From Lysobacteraceae bacterium (GTDB lineage Bacteria > Pseudomonadota > Gammaproteobacteria > Nevskiales > Nevskiaceae), in contig PNMW01000001.1 of NCBI GenBank assembly GCA_013823855.1, positions 1 through 55,620 of the forward strand: 55,620 nt of DNA, read 5' to 3'. Positions 28,307 to 37,022 of the stretch are shown here, one piece after another. The notes under the pieces were generated by a model. That model worked only from the letters and a program-made list of their open reading frames with translations, was not told the DNA's origin and ran no database searches. Every line of letters begins with the position of its first letter. The first letter of the stretch is position 1. The position numbers and the translations under genes were made by a program.

Positions 28307-29677
28307 ATGCGCTTCTCGATCGGTGGACAGCTTTCCCGAGTACTCGGCATCGCAGTGGTGGCGGTCTCGACGCTGATGCATGTTCCTCGGGTATCCGCCG
28401 CTGAAGCCGCCGCGCCGGTGGAAACGATCACCGTCGAACCGGGCACTCACAAGCTGATCCGCGCCAAGGGGCCGGTGTCCCGTGTTGCGATCGGCGAGCC
28501 GAAGATCGCCGATGTCAACGTCGTCAATGGCCGGGAAGTGCTGATCAACGGCAAGTCCGGCGGTGTCACCAGCCTGCTGGTCTGGACCCGTGGCAACGGC
28601 GCCACCGAGTACCGCATCGCCGTCGCTTCGGCGGTGGCACCGGACCCCGAGCTGTCGGCGCTGAGCATCCAGCCCGGCGGTTCGCTCGACGGCACCACGC
28701 CGAGCCTGCTTGCGCACCGCAAGGCCACGCTGTCGACCAGCCCGCGCGACAAGGACTCGCCGGCGCCGGCCGATCGCAGCTTCTCCGGCGGCGAGACCCA
28801 GGTGATGAGCCAGGTCAAGATCGTCGAAGTCAATCGCACGACCCTGCAGCAGTACGGCATCAATCTGTTCAGCATCGGCAACAACGCCGTCGGCGGCGTG
28901 AGCGGTCCGAGCAGCATCGCCAGTGCCGGCCGGTCCGGCAGCAGCGCGCTGTTGAGTTCGTTCACCAGCGCCACTGGCTTCCTGCCGATCGGCGATGCTT
29001 TCAACATCGTGTTCGGCAACAACGGCTACACCGGCATCCTCAGCGTGCTGGAGCGCAAGGGTCTGGCGCGCACGCTCGCCGAGCCGAGCCTGACCGCCCT
29101 CAGCGGCCAGACCGCCAGCTTCCTCGCCGGTGGCGAATTCCCGTATCCGGTGCCGCAGGGCAGCGCGACCGGCGGCGGCGCGATCACCGTGCAGTTCCGC
29201 GAGTTCGGCGTGCGCCTGAACCTGACGCCGACCGTGCTTTCCAACAACCGCATCGCGGTCAAGGTGGCGCCGGAAGTCAGCGACCTCGACTTCACCAATG
29301 CCGTGACCATCCAGGGCACCACGGTGCCGGGCATCATCATCCGTCGCACCGACACCACCGTCGAACTGGGCGATGGCGAAACCTTCGTGCTGTCGGGCCT
29401 GGTCAGCAACAACCTCACCAACAATGTCGACAAGGTGCCGTGGCTTGGCGACATCCCGGTGCTGGGCGCGTTCTTCCGCTCGACGAGCATCAACCGCACC
29501 GAGAAGGAACTGATCATGATCATCACGCCGCATCTGGTCCGCCCGCTTGCGCGCGGCACCCAGACGCCGGCGCTGCCCGGGGCGGGTCTCGACAACTACC
29601 GTCCAAAGTTTGCGGAAACGATGTTCCTGGAGACCGGTGATTTCGGTCAGGACGCAGAAACCGGCTACAGCAAGTAA
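28307..29677 (+). CDS. cpaC: Secretin of the Tad pilus, CpaC/RcpA
   Basis: A 456-residue outer-membrane secretin that forms the pilus channel. It starts at ATG 28307, which follows AAGGATT and gives a signal peptide (RVLGIAVVAVSTLMHVPRVSA); an ATG at 28217 would overlap cpaB but add an odd leader. The N-terminal domain is VETITVEPGTHKLIRA ... VAIGEPKIADVNVV, and the C-terminal secretin domain has LAEPSLTALSGQTASFLAGGEFPYPVPQ split over TALSGQTASF and GGEFPYPVP, ending RTEKELIMIITPHLVRPL. The GGEFPxP and ITPHLVxP motifs are secretin signatures. It follows cpaB in the usual order. Confidence 0.93.
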   Translation: MRFSIGGQLSRVLGIAVVAVSTLMHVPRVSAAEAAAPVETITVEPGTHKLIRAKGPVSRVAIGEPKIADVNVVNGREVLINGKSGGVTSLLVWTRGNGATEYRIAVASAVAPDPELSALSIQPGGSLDGTTPSLLAHRKATLSTSPRDKDSPAPADRSFSGGETQVMSQVKIVEVNRTTLQQYGINLFSIGNNAVGGVSGPSSIASAGRSGSSALLSSFTSATGFLPIGDAFNIVFGNNGYTGILSVLERKGLARTLAEPSLTALSGQTASFLAGGEFPYPVPQGSATGGGAITVQFREFGVRLNLTPTVLSNNRIAVKVAPEVSDLDFTNAVTIQGTTVPGIIIRRTDTTVELGDGETFVLSGLVSNNLTNNVDKVPWLGDIPVLGAFFRSTSINRTEKELIMIITPHLVRPLARGTQTPALPGAGLDNYRPKFAETMFLETGDFGQDAETGYSK

Positions 29678-29720
29678 GCCCGGAACCGATTACAAGGCCC
29701 CGAACGCCGATGGTTCCCTC

Positions 29721-30914
29721 ATGAAAACGAAAGTGCTGGTCGTGGCCGATGATTCCGGCTTCGAGCAGTGGCTGGAATCGGCCGATGGCGCGAATCTGGA
29801 TGCAATCCTGATTCGCGGCACCGAGCCGTCCCAGCTGTTGCAGGCGGTTGCCGCGCAATCGCGCTACGAGATGGTGTTCTGCGAGTTCGCGCCGGCCAAT
29901 GCAATGCTGCGGGCGTCGTTCGTCGAGCAGTTCCACGAGCGCCATTGGCAGATTCCGATCGTCGGCCTCGGCAACGGTGAAAACGCCGAATGCCTGCTGG
30001 CGGCGATGCGCGCCGGTGCGCGCGATTTCCTGGTGCGCGGCCGCGATGATGACAATCTGGGCAGCCAGATCAGCCGGTTGCTGAAGCGCAGTGCGGCGTC
30101 GACCGCTGCGGCGGCCACGCCGGGACGCAGCGGGCAGATCTTCCTGACCGTGTCCGGGCATCCGCACGAGTCGATCGCCTTCTTCGCCGAGCATCTGGCC
30201 CTGGCGATCGCCGAGAAGCAGGCCGGTGACAAGGTGCTGCTGGTCGATCTCGCGACCCCGTCCGGGGCTGCGGCGATCTTCCTCAACCTCAATCCGACCT
30301 ACAACGTCCTCGATGCCATCAACGATGCGCACCGCTGCGACCAGACGCTGATCGACACCGCTTTCCCGAAGCACGGCAGCGGCCTGTACGTGCTGAGCCT
30401 GCCGGAAGACCTGCTGGGACGCGGCAGCTTCGATCCGGAGCAGTTGCTGAAGCTGATGCAGGTGCTCCGGGGCCTGTTTGCGTACACCGTGGTCGCCATC
30501 GATGGCCATGCGCCGATCGCGGCGGTGGCCGGACTGGTCGACATGGCCGACCGCAGCCTGCTGCTGTCCGACCAGTCGATTTTGAAGTCGCGGCACAACA
30601 AGTACCTGCTGCGGTCGCTGCGGGCACAGGATTGTTCGCTGGAGCGCGCCGCCCTGGTGGTCGACAACTATCGTCGGCGCCTGGGGCTGGAGCCACGCAA
30701 TCTTGCCGAACTGTTCGAACTTCCGTTGCTGACCGCCCTGCACACCGAGAGCTTCAATCGGCTGTTGTCGATGAACTCCGGCGAGCCCTTGTTCACGCTG
30801 GCCAAGAAGGATCCGTACTGCACCGACGTGCGTGATCTGGCGACCACCCTGCTGTCGGGTGAAATGAAGCCGGTTGCCCAGCAGCAGGGCTTCCTCGACC
30901 GTCTGCTTCGGTAA
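29721..30914 (+). CDS. cpaE: TadZ/CpaE-like pilus localisation protein with degenerate ATPase motif
   Basis: A 397-residue TadZ: an N-terminal receiver-like domain (residues ~1-120, MKTKVLVVADDSGFEQWLES) followed by a ParA/MinD-like domain (~138-370). The Walker A position reads VSGHPHES (144-151) with no GK, so classical ATP binding is doubtful; the second motif LLVDLATPSG (D176) is kept. The receiver also lacks an Asp at the usual phosphorylation strand (FCEFAPAN). In other Tad systems TadZ places the pilus at a pole. The start is ATG 29721 with no clear ribosome-binding site; the open frame upstream overlaps cpaC out of frame. cpaF follows six bases later. Confidence 0.85.
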   Translation: MKTKVLVVADDSGFEQWLESADGANLDAILIRGTEPSQLLQAVAAQSRYEMVFCEFAPANAMLRASFVEQFHERHWQIPIVGLGNGENAECLLAAMRAGARDFLVRGRDDDNLGSQISRLLKRSAASTAAAATPGRSGQIFLTVSGHPHESIAFFAEHLALAIAEKQAGDKVLLVDLATPSGAAAIFLNLNPTYNVLDAINDAHRCDQTLIDTAFPKHGSGLYVLSLPEDLLGRGSFDPEQLLKLMQVLRGLFAYTVVAIDGHAPIAAVAGLVDMADRSLLLSDQSILKSRHNKYLLRSLRAQDCSLERAALVVDNYRRRLGLEPRNLAELFELPLLTALHTESFNRLLSMNSGEPLFTLAKKDPYCTDVRDLATTLLSGEMKPVAQQQGFLDRLLR

Positions 30915-30920
30915 TCGATC

Positions 30921-32135
30921 ATGGCCGCCGCAGACCCGGTCGAACGTTTCCGCCTGTCGGATCAGTACCAGACGCTGAAGAGCAGCGTCCATCGCCATCT
31001 GATCGTGCAGATCGAGGACCGCAAGCTCGACATCTACACCTGGTCGGCGGAGAAGGTCGAACGCTTCGTGGCCGAGCAGGTGCGTCGCTACGTGCTGGAG
31101 CAGCGTCTGCCGGTCAACCAGCGCGAGTCCGAAGCGCTGATCGAGGACGCCCGCAACGAACTGCTGGGCTTCGGACCGATCCAGAGCCTGGTCGACGATG
31201 ACACCGTCAACGATATCGTCGTCAACGGCCCGCACAATGTCTTCATCGAACGTGCCGGCCGCCTGTACTCCGCACCGGTGCGCTTCAACGACGACAACCA
31301 TGTGATCCGGGTGATCCAGCGCATCCTGGCGCCGCTCGGTCGGCGCGTCGATGAATCGACGCCGATGGTCGATGCCCGTCTGCCGGACGGCTCGCGCGTC
31401 AATGCGATCATTCCACCGATCGCGCTCGACGGCCCCTGCCTGTCGATCCGCAAGTTCCGCAAGATTCCGCTGACCGCGGACGACCTGTTGCGCGGCGGCA
31501 GCATCACCGAGCAGGAAATCGCCTACCTCAAGCATCGCGTCGAAAATCGCGCGAACCTGATCGTGGTCGGCGGCACCGGCTCGGGGAAGACCACCTTCCT
31601 GAACATGCTGAGCAGCTGGATTCCGCCGGGCGAGCGCATCGTCACCGTCGAGGATGCAGCCGAGTTGCGGTTGCGCCACAACCATGTCGTGCGCCTGGAA
31701 ACCCGGCCGCCGAATCTCGAAGGCCAGCGGGCGATCACCGCGCGCGACCTGGTCCGCAACGCGCTGCGCATGCGCCCGGACCGGATCATCGTCGGCGAGG
31801 TTCGCGGCGACGAGGTGCTGGACATGCTGCAGGCGATGAACACCGGCCACGACGGTTCGATGACCACGCTGCACGCCAACAACGTCCGCGATGCCATGCA
31901 TCGCATCGAGCTGCTGGCCGGGTTCGCCGGCTACACCGGCGGCGAGCTGACCCTGCGGGGCCAGATCGCGGCGGCGATCCAGCTGCTGGTCCAGGTCGCG
32001 CGGCTGCCGAGCGGCCAGCGGCGGGTGATGTCGATCACCGAATTGCGGGGCATGCAGGGGCGCGATCTGTCGATGCACGATGTCTTCCGTTACGAACCCG
32101 ACACCGGCACGCTCGTGCCTCGGGAGGCTGCATGA
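30921..32135 (+). CDS. cpaF: Tad secretion ATPase CpaF/TadA
   Basis: A 404-residue VirB11/PilB-type motor ATPase that drives Flp polymerisation. An all-alpha N-terminal part leads into the N-domain (LLGFGPIQSLVDDDTVNDIVVNGP, ESTPMVDARLPDGSRVNAIIPP), then the Walker A GGTGSGKTT (about 217-225), the acidic box VTVEDAAEL, a Walker B-like RPDRIIVGEVRG, and the His box GSMTTLHANN. All catalytic residues are intact. Its stop overlaps the tadB start by 4 bases. Length is shorter than some CpaF (450-550) because the N-terminal extension is short. Confidence 0.95.
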   Translation: MAAADPVERFRLSDQYQTLKSSVHRHLIVQIEDRKLDIYTWSAEKVERFVAEQVRRYVLEQRLPVNQRESEALIEDARNELLGFGPIQSLVDDDTVNDIVVNGPHNVFIERAGRLYSAPVRFNDDNHVIRVIQRILAPLGRRVDESTPMVDARLPDGSRVNAIIPPIALDGPCLSIRKFRKIPLTADDLLRGGSITEQEIAYLKHRVENRANLIVVGGTGSGKTTFLNMLSSWIPPGERIVTVEDAAELRLRHNHVVRLETRPPNLEGQRAITARDLVRNALRMRPDRIIVGEVRGDEVLDMLQAMNTGHDGSMTTLHANNVRDAMHRIELLAGFAGYTGGELTLRGQIAAAIQLLVQVARLPSGQRRVMSITELRGMQGRDLSMHDVFRYEPDTGTLVPREAA

Positions 32136-33058
32136 ACTTCGTCGTCCTGCTCTTCGTGCTGGGAGCGATCCTGCTGTTCGGCGGATCGGTCTGGCTGTTC
32201 CTGCAAACGCGCGAGCGGGAGACGGATGCCGATCTGAAGCTGCGTCTGCGAGTGTCCGGCGCCGATGAAGTCGCCGTCGGCCAGGGCAGCACGACGATCA
32301 GCAACGGCTTCCTGCGCGCGGTCTGCCACCTGTTCTGGCGAACCGGCTCGGACATCCGCCCGGCGTCGGTGCTGCGCTTGATGCTGGTCATTGCCGCCGT
32401 CGCCGTGCTGCTGCTGCTGAGCATCGGGCCGCTTTATACCTTGCCGCTGCTGGGCGTGTTCCTGCTGCTGTTCTACATCGTGCTCGTCCAGCAGGCCGTC
32501 TGGCGCCGGCGCAAGATCGTCGAGCAGCTGCCGGCCTATCTCGAGAACGTGATCCGGGTGCTGGCGGCCGGCAACACGCTCGACGAGGCGCTCAGCCAGG
32601 CCGCCCGCGAAGCGCCTCATCCGATCCAGCCGCTGTTCATCTCGATCAGCCGCCAGGTTCGCCTCGGCGCCTTGCTGGAGCAGGTGCTGTCAGAAGCGGG
32701 CGACATTCACCGCCTGCGCGATCTCAAGGTCATGGCAATGGCGGCGAGCATCAACCGCAAGTACGGCGGCAGCATGCGCGGCGTGCTGAAGAGCCTGATC
32801 GTGCTGATCCGCCAGCGCGCTGGTGCTGCCCAGGAACTGCGGGCCCTGACGGCGGAGACCCGCTTCTCCGCGAAGATGCTCGCGGTCATCAACGTCATCC
32901 TGTTCGTCTACATGTACCTGAGCAATCCGAAGTACTACGACAAGATGCTGGCCGATCCCAAGGGCGGCATGCTGCTGATCGGCTCGGGCTCGATGCTGTT
33001 CCTCGGCTTCATTGCCTTGTGGTGGATGCTCAAGGGCATCGACGAGGGTGACTCATGA
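32132..33058 (+). CDS. tadB: Tad inner-membrane platform protein TadB
   Basis: A 308-residue integral membrane protein of the GspF-like platform. An N-terminal helix (NFVVLLFVLGAILLFGGSVWLF), a pair of mid helices (~85-125, LMLVIAAVAVLLLLSIGPLY), the cytoplasmic T2SSF domain (KIVEQLPAYLENVIRVLAAGN ... EQVLSEAGDIHRLRDLKVM) and two C-terminal helices (FSAKMLAVINVILFVYMYL, LLIGSGSMLFLGFIALWW) are visible. TadB and TadC form the membrane base on which CpaF acts. It overlaps cpaF (4 bases) and tadC (4 bases), so the three are translationally coupled. Confidence 0.92.
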   Translation: MNFVVLLFVLGAILLFGGSVWLFLQTRERETDADLKLRLRVSGADEVAVGQGSTTISNGFLRAVCHLFWRTGSDIRPASVLRLMLVIAAVAVLLLLSIGPLYTLPLLGVFLLLFYIVLVQQAVWRRRKIVEQLPAYLENVIRVLAAGNTLDEALSQAAREAPHPIQPLFISISRQVRLGALLEQVLSEAGDIHRLRDLKVMAMAASINRKYGGSMRGVLKSLIVLIRQRAGAAQELRALTAETRFSAKMLAVINVILFVYMYLSNPKYYDKMLADPKGGMLLIGSGSMLFLGFIALWWMLKGIDEGDS

Positions 33059-34002
33059 GTCCGACGATCTTCCAGTTCGTGGTGGCCTTCGCGATCCTGT
33101 TCGGCATCGCGACCGTTGGCGTGCTGATCTACATGGCGCTCGAAGCGCGCAGCGCGCGCCGTCTGCGTCGCCGTCTCGGGCTGATCGGCGAGGACGCCGA
33201 GGACTTCGAGGGCGCCGACCACAAGCAGCTGCTCGAAGGCTTTGCCCGTCAGGGGCAGACGCTCGAAAAGCTGGTCGACAAGGAAGGCGAGACGCCGCGC
33301 CTGCTCGCCCAGGCGGGCTGGCGCGGCCCCGAGGCGCGTCTGCTGTTCTATGCCTTGCAGGGTCTGGTGCCGATCCTGCTCGGTCTCGGCGTGCTCGCCG
33401 GGATCACGCTGGGCGGCAAGCTGTTCCAGGGGCTGTCGCTGGTCCTGATGATTGTCGGTGCACTGATCCTGTCGATCCTGCTGCCGCGCTGGGTGCTGCG
33501 CAGCGCCGCCACTGGTCGTCGTGCCCGCATTCGCAGCGAAGTGCCGCTGTTCGTGAACCTGCTGGTGCTGCTGTTCGAAGCCGGCCTGTCGACCCGGCAG
33601 GCGCTCGGCTCGATCGTGCGCGAAGGCCGCGGCGTGCTGCCCGAGCTGGGCCGCGAGTTCGATTCCTGCATCCGGCAGTTCGATGCCGGTGCCGATACCA
33701 GCACCGTGCTGCGTCAGCTCGGCGAAGTCATGGAAGTGGACGATCTCAGCAGCGTGCTCGGCGTGCTGCGCCAGGTCGACCGATACGGCGGTGAAGTTCG
33801 CGAGCCGCTGATGGACATGATGAAGCTGATCGAGGAGCGTCGCGGCATGGACCTGCGCGAGAAGGTCAACACCATCTCCGGCCGGATGACCGTGGTGATG
33901 GTGCTGTTCTTCTTCCCGGCCTTGCTGATCTTCGTGGCCGGCCCGGCCGCGCTGTCGATCATGAGCACGCTGGGCTCGGTCTCCGGTGGCGGTTCGCAGT
34001 GA
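33055..34002 (+). CDS. tadC: Tad inner-membrane platform protein TadC
   Basis: A 315-residue partner of TadB. It has an N-terminal helix (IFQFVVAFAILFGIATVGVLIYMAL split over the first 30 residues), a central helix pair (LVPILLGLGVLAGITLG, LVLMIVGALILSILLP), the T2SSF domain (VPLFVNLLVLLFEAGLSTRQALGS ... LSSVLGVLRQVDRYGGEVREPL) and a C-terminal helix (VVMVLFFFPALLIFVAG). It starts in the ATGA overlap with tadB and ends in a GTGA overlap with tadD. Order tadA-tadB-tadC-tadD is canonical. Confidence 0.92.
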   Translation: MSPTIFQFVVAFAILFGIATVGVLIYMALEARSARRLRRRLGLIGEDAEDFEGADHKQLLEGFARQGQTLEKLVDKEGETPRLLAQAGWRGPEARLLFYALQGLVPILLGLGVLAGITLGGKLFQGLSLVLMIVGALILSILLPRWVLRSAATGRRARIRSEVPLFVNLLVLLFEAGLSTRQALGSIVREGRGVLPELGREFDSCIRQFDAGADTSTVLRQLGEVMEVDDLSSVLGVLRQVDRYGGEVREPLMDMMKLIEERRGMDLREKVNTISGRMTVVMVLFFFPALLIFVAGPAALSIMSTLGSVSGGGSQ

Positions 34003-34697
34003 TCCGGGCGTCGGTCCTCGTCGGCGCGTGCCTGTTCGGGCTGGCGGCCTGCAAGAGCCAGCCGTCCCGGCCGCTGCCTCCGGAGAACTACGAGGTCGCC
34101 GCCGCCGATCCGGCCAAGGTCCAGCAGATCAAGAGCGATGCGGTTCGCGCGCTGCTCGACCAGGGGCAGTATTACGCCGCGCTGGCGCACATCGAGGACC
34201 AGAAGCGGGCGGTGCCGGACAGCCCGGACCTGATCTACCTCGAAGCGGAAGCGCGCCGTCACCTGCGCCAGCGGGTGCAGGCGGAGGCGCTCTACAAGCG
34301 GCTGATGGGCGGTCCGCTGGAAGGCAAGGCCTGGCATGGCTTGGGCCTGCTGACCGCGCCGAACGATCTCGAGGCCGCGATCCGGTCGCTGCGCAATGCC
34401 GCCAATCGGCTGCCGACCGATGTCGAGATCCGCAACGACCTCGGCTATGCATTGATGGAAGCCGGCCGCTACACCGAAGCGCTGCCCGAATTGTCGACCG
34501 CTGCGGAGCTTGCCCCGGCGCAGCTGAAGAGTCGCAACAACCTGATCATCCTGATGCTGCTGACCGGTAATCAGGCCGGAGCCGACCAGATGGCGAAACA
34601 GGCGGGCGCCACGCCGGAAACCGTGAAACAGTTGCGCAATCAGGCGCAGGCGATCCGCAGCCAGCAACTGTCCCGCGGCAGCCGGTCGCCGGCCTGA
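33999..34697 (+). CDS. tadD: TadD-like TPR lipoprotein (pilotin)
   Basis: A 232-residue lipoprotein with lipobox LAAC (C18) and tetratricopeptide helices (residues ~40-200: AVRALLDQGQYYAALAHIED, YLEAEARRHLRQRVQAEALY, DLGYALMEAGRYTEALPELS). TadD is the lipoprotein that helps CpaC reach or assemble in the outer membrane. The start is GTG 33999, in a GTGA overlap with tadC. Family length is about 230-250. It closes the coupled tadA-D block; the DUF3613 gene follows 68 bases later. Confidence 0.9.
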   Translation: MIRASVLVGACLFGLAACKSQPSRPLPPENYEVAAADPAKVQQIKSDAVRALLDQGQYYAALAHIEDQKRAVPDSPDLIYLEAEARRHLRQRVQAEALYKRLMGGPLEGKAWHGLGLLTAPNDLEAAIRSLRNAANRLPTDVEIRNDLGYALMEAGRYTEALPELSTAAELAPAQLKSRNNLIILMLLTGNQAGADQMAKQAGATPETVKQLRNQAQAIRSQQLSRGSRSPA

Positions 34698-34765
34698 ATC
34701 CGAACGACCCCGACACGTCTCACCGACGGGTGGCGGCAAGCCACCTGCGACACAGGAGAAGCAAG

Positions 34766-35158
34766 ATGCGCGCAACGATACTGCTGACGGCGATGCTGAT
34801 CGCCGCTTCCAGCCATGCGGAATCCCCGGCGGATGCCTCGTCAAGCCCGGCAACGGCCGCAGCGGCCTGCCCCTGTGCCGAAACGTCGACCATCAACCTC
34901 GGGGCGGCACCGGAACCGGAATCGGTGGTGACCATCGCGCCGGCCTCCTCGACCGCGTCGAGCGCGACCGGGTTCGGCAGCAGCGCCCGCAGCTGGGTCG
35001 ATCTCCAGGCCGGCGGCAGTGCTGCGTCGGTCACGGCGCGTCCGCTGCCGGGCGATGCCGCGACCAACGCATACGAGCGCTACGCGAACAGCTTCAAGCA
35101 CCCGATTCCGGAATCGTTCAAGCGCGAATCGTTCTCGGCCGACGGCAGCAGCAAGTAG
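34766..35158 (+). CDS. DUF3613-type exported protein of the Tad locus
   Basis: A 130-residue protein starting at ATG 34766, nine bases after a clear AGGAG; the upstream open frame to 34730 is not used. A signal peptide (MRATILLTAMLIAASSHA) leads a low-complexity Ser/Ala/Pro stretch, then the conserved tail SWVDLQAGGSAASV ... RPLPGDAATNAYERYANSFKHPIPE split as DLQAGG, RPLPGDAA and SFKHPIPE, which matches DUF3613 proteins found at the ends of tad loci in Burkholderia and Pseudomonas. Two Cys (ACPCAE) lie early in the mature part. Function is unknown. The assignment rests on the tail motif and position. Confidence 0.75.
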   Translation: MRATILLTAMLIAASSHAESPADASSSPATAAAACPCAETSTINLGAAPEPESVVTIAPASSTASSATGFGSSARSWVDLQAGGSAASVTARPLPGDAATNAYERYANSFKHPIPESFKRESFSADGSSK

Positions 35159-35178
35159 GCCTGTCTGCCTGATGCCGG

Positions 35179-35217
35179 CCCCGGCGCCCGCGAAGCGAGC
35201 GTCGGGGTCGTTGTGTT
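35179..35217 (+). terminator. Probable terminator of the Tad operon
   Basis: A 9-bp stem with one G-T pair (CCCCGGCGC 35179-35187, GCGTCGGGG 35199-35207) and an 11-base loop is followed by TCGTTGTGTTT. It lies 20 bases after the DUF3613 stop and immediately before the convergent rsmA stop. Confidence 0.6.
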
Positions 35218-36030
35218 TCAGGCGGCCGTGTCGCCCTGCCGGTCCGCCTGCTGCTGGCGGCTCCAGGCATCGGCCAGCCGGGCGAAGGCCGCAGGCGCCA
35301 GCTGCTCGGCGCGAATGCCGGGGGCGATGCCCGCCGCTTCGATCTGCTCGGCGCTGAGCAGTCCCTTCAAGCCGTTCGACAAGGTCTTGCGCCGCTGGTT
35401 GAAGGCCGCTGCCACCAGCCGGTCGTAGGCGTCGAGGTCAGCCAGCGGAAACGGCGCGGCGCAAGGCTTGATGCGGACCACGGCGGAGTCGACCTTCGGC
35501 GGCGGATGGAAGGCTTCCGGGCCGACATCGAACAGGCTAACCGATTCCGCGCGCGCCGCCATCGACACCGTCAGCCGGCCGTAGTCATCGCTGCCGGGCT
35601 CGGCGCAGATGCGGTCGACCACTTCCTTCTGCAGCATGAAATGCATGTCCCGGACCTGGCCGGCAATGCCGAGCAGGTGGAACAGCAGCGGCGTCGAAAT
35701 GTTGTACGGCAGATTGCCGACCAGGCGCAGCGGCCGCTCGGCGTCGGCGAACTGGCCGAAGTCGAATGCCAGCGCATCGCCCATGTGGATCTCGAGCTTG
35801 TCCGACTGCCCGCAGGCCGCGCGCAGCGGGCCGATCACGTCGCGGTCGATCTCGACCACCCGCAGGCGGTCCAGTTTCGGCAGCAGCAGCCGGCTCAGCG
35901 CGCCGCGTCCCGGGCCGATCTCGACCAGCAGATCGTCGGGCTTCGGGTTGACGGTCCGGACGATCCGTTCGAGCACCGCCTGGTCGTGCAGGAAATGCTG
36001 GCCGAAACGCTTCTTGGGAGCACCACTCAT
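35218..36030 (-). CDS. rsmA: 16S rRNA (adenine1518/1519-N6) dimethyltransferase
   Basis: RsmA (KsgA) dimethylates two adenines in the 3' hairpin of 16S rRNA. The 270-residue product starts at ATG 36030 ([16 protein letters not shown]), which overlaps the pdxA stop by 4 bases; the longer open frame above runs through pdxA and is a shadow. The SAM motif [15 protein letters not shown]62 (VVEIDRD), D85 (MGDAL) and the catalytic NLPYN (106-110) are intact. The pdxA-rsmA order is classic. The next classic genes, apaG and apaH, do not follow; the Tad locus does. Confidence 0.96.
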   Translation of the reverse strand: MSGAPKKRFGQHFLHDQAVLERIVRTVNPKPDDLLVEIGPGRGALSRLLLPKLDRLRVVEIDRDVIGPLRAACGQSDKLEIHMGDALAFDFGQFADAERPLRLVGNLPYNISTPLLFHLLGIAGQVRDMHFMLQKEVVDRICAEPGSDDYGRLTVSMAARAESVSLFDVGPEAFHPPPKVDSAVVRIKPCAAPFPLADLDAYDRLVAAAFNQRRKTLSNGLKGLLSAEQIEAAGIAPGIRAEQLAPAAFARLADAWSRQQQADRQGDTAA

Positions 36031-37013
36031 GCAGGTCTCCGGCGTGCCGCGAGCTCGATGGCGGCGTCGATCGCGGCGCGCAGGCTGCTGGCCTCGGCGC
36101 GACCGCTGCCAGCCAGTTCGAGCGCCGTGCCGTGATCGACCGAAGTCCGGATGATCGGCAGGCCCAGCGTGATGTTGACCGCTTCGCCGAAGCCGCTGGA
36201 TTTCAGCACCGGCAGGCCCTGGTCGTGGTACATCGCCAGCACCGCATCGGCGCCGGCAAGCCCGCGCGGGGTGAACAGCGTGTCGGCAGGCAAAGGACCG
36301 ATCAGGTCGAGGCCTTCGCTGCGCAGGCGATCGAGCGTCGGCGTGATCACCTCGATCTCCTCGCGTCCGAGGTGGCCGCCTTCGCCGGCATGCGGATTCA
36401 GGCCGCAGACCAGGATGCGCGGCCGGGGAATGCCGAACTTCGTCTGCAGGTCCGCGGACAGGATGCGCAGCACCGCCGCCAGGCCCTCGGCGGTGATCGC
36501 CGCCGGCACGGCCGACAGTGGCAGATGGGTGGTCGCCAGCGCCACCCGCAGCGATGGCGCGGCCAGCAGCATCACCGGCAGCGGCGCGCCGCACAGTTCG
36601 GCGAGGAACTCCGTATGGCCGGAAAAAGGCACGCCGGCATCGTTGATCACGCCCTTGTGCACCGGTGCGGTGACCATCGCATCGGCGTCGCCATTGAGAC
36701 AGGCGCGGGCGGCGACCCGCAGCGTGTGCAGCACGTAGCCGGCGTTTGCGGGATCGAGGTGACCCGGGTTGACCGGTGCGGAAGTTTCAACCGGATGGAC
36801 CTGCAGGCTGCCCGGCAGGTGGGCGGCGGCACTTGCCGGCAACAGGCGCAGCGGCAGGCCGAGCAGGGCGGCACGCGCGGCGAGCATCCCGGGATCCGCG
36901 ACCACCGCCAACTGCGCCGCCAGCGGCGACTGGGCGACGACGATGGCCAGGTCGGGACCGATTCCCGCCGGTTCGCCCGGCGTCAGGATCAGCCGGGGCA
37001 GCGGCGGACGCAT
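36027..37013 (-). CDS. pdxA: 4-hydroxythreonine-4-phosphate dehydrogenase
   Basis: PdxA oxidises 4-phosphohydroxy-L-threonine in pyridoxal phosphate synthesis. The 328-residue product has the metal ligands H163 (TTHLPL), H208 (NPHAGEGG) and H263 (MYHDQGL), matching the E. coli set, and starts [15 protein letters not shown] lies upstream of the ATG at 37013, nine bases after surA. Overlap with rsmA (ATGA) shows an operon lptD-surA-pdxA-rsmA. Length is normal. Confidence 0.96.
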   Translation of the reverse strand: MRPPLPRLILTPGEPAGIGPDLAIVVAQSPLAAQLAVVADPGMLAARAALLGLPLRLLPASAAAHLPGSLQVHPVETSAPVNPGHLDPANAGYVLHTLRVAARACLNGDADAMVTAPVHKGVINDAGVPFSGHTEFLAELCGAPLPVMLLAAPSLRVALATTHLPLSAVPAAITAEGLAAVLRILSADLQTKFGIPRPRILVCGLNPHAGEGGHLGREEIEVITPTLDRLRSEGLDLIGPLPADTLFTPRGLAGADAVLAMYHDQGLPVLKSSGFGEAVNITLGLPIIRTSVDHGTALELAGSGRAEASSLRAAIDAAIELAARRRPA

Positions 37014-37022
37014 GCGGAATTC

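Noticed and set aside
36031..36594. Long N-terminal extension of rsmA through pdxA
   Set aside because: The extension lies in another frame of pdxA; rsmA starts at 36030 in an ATGA overlap with pdxA.
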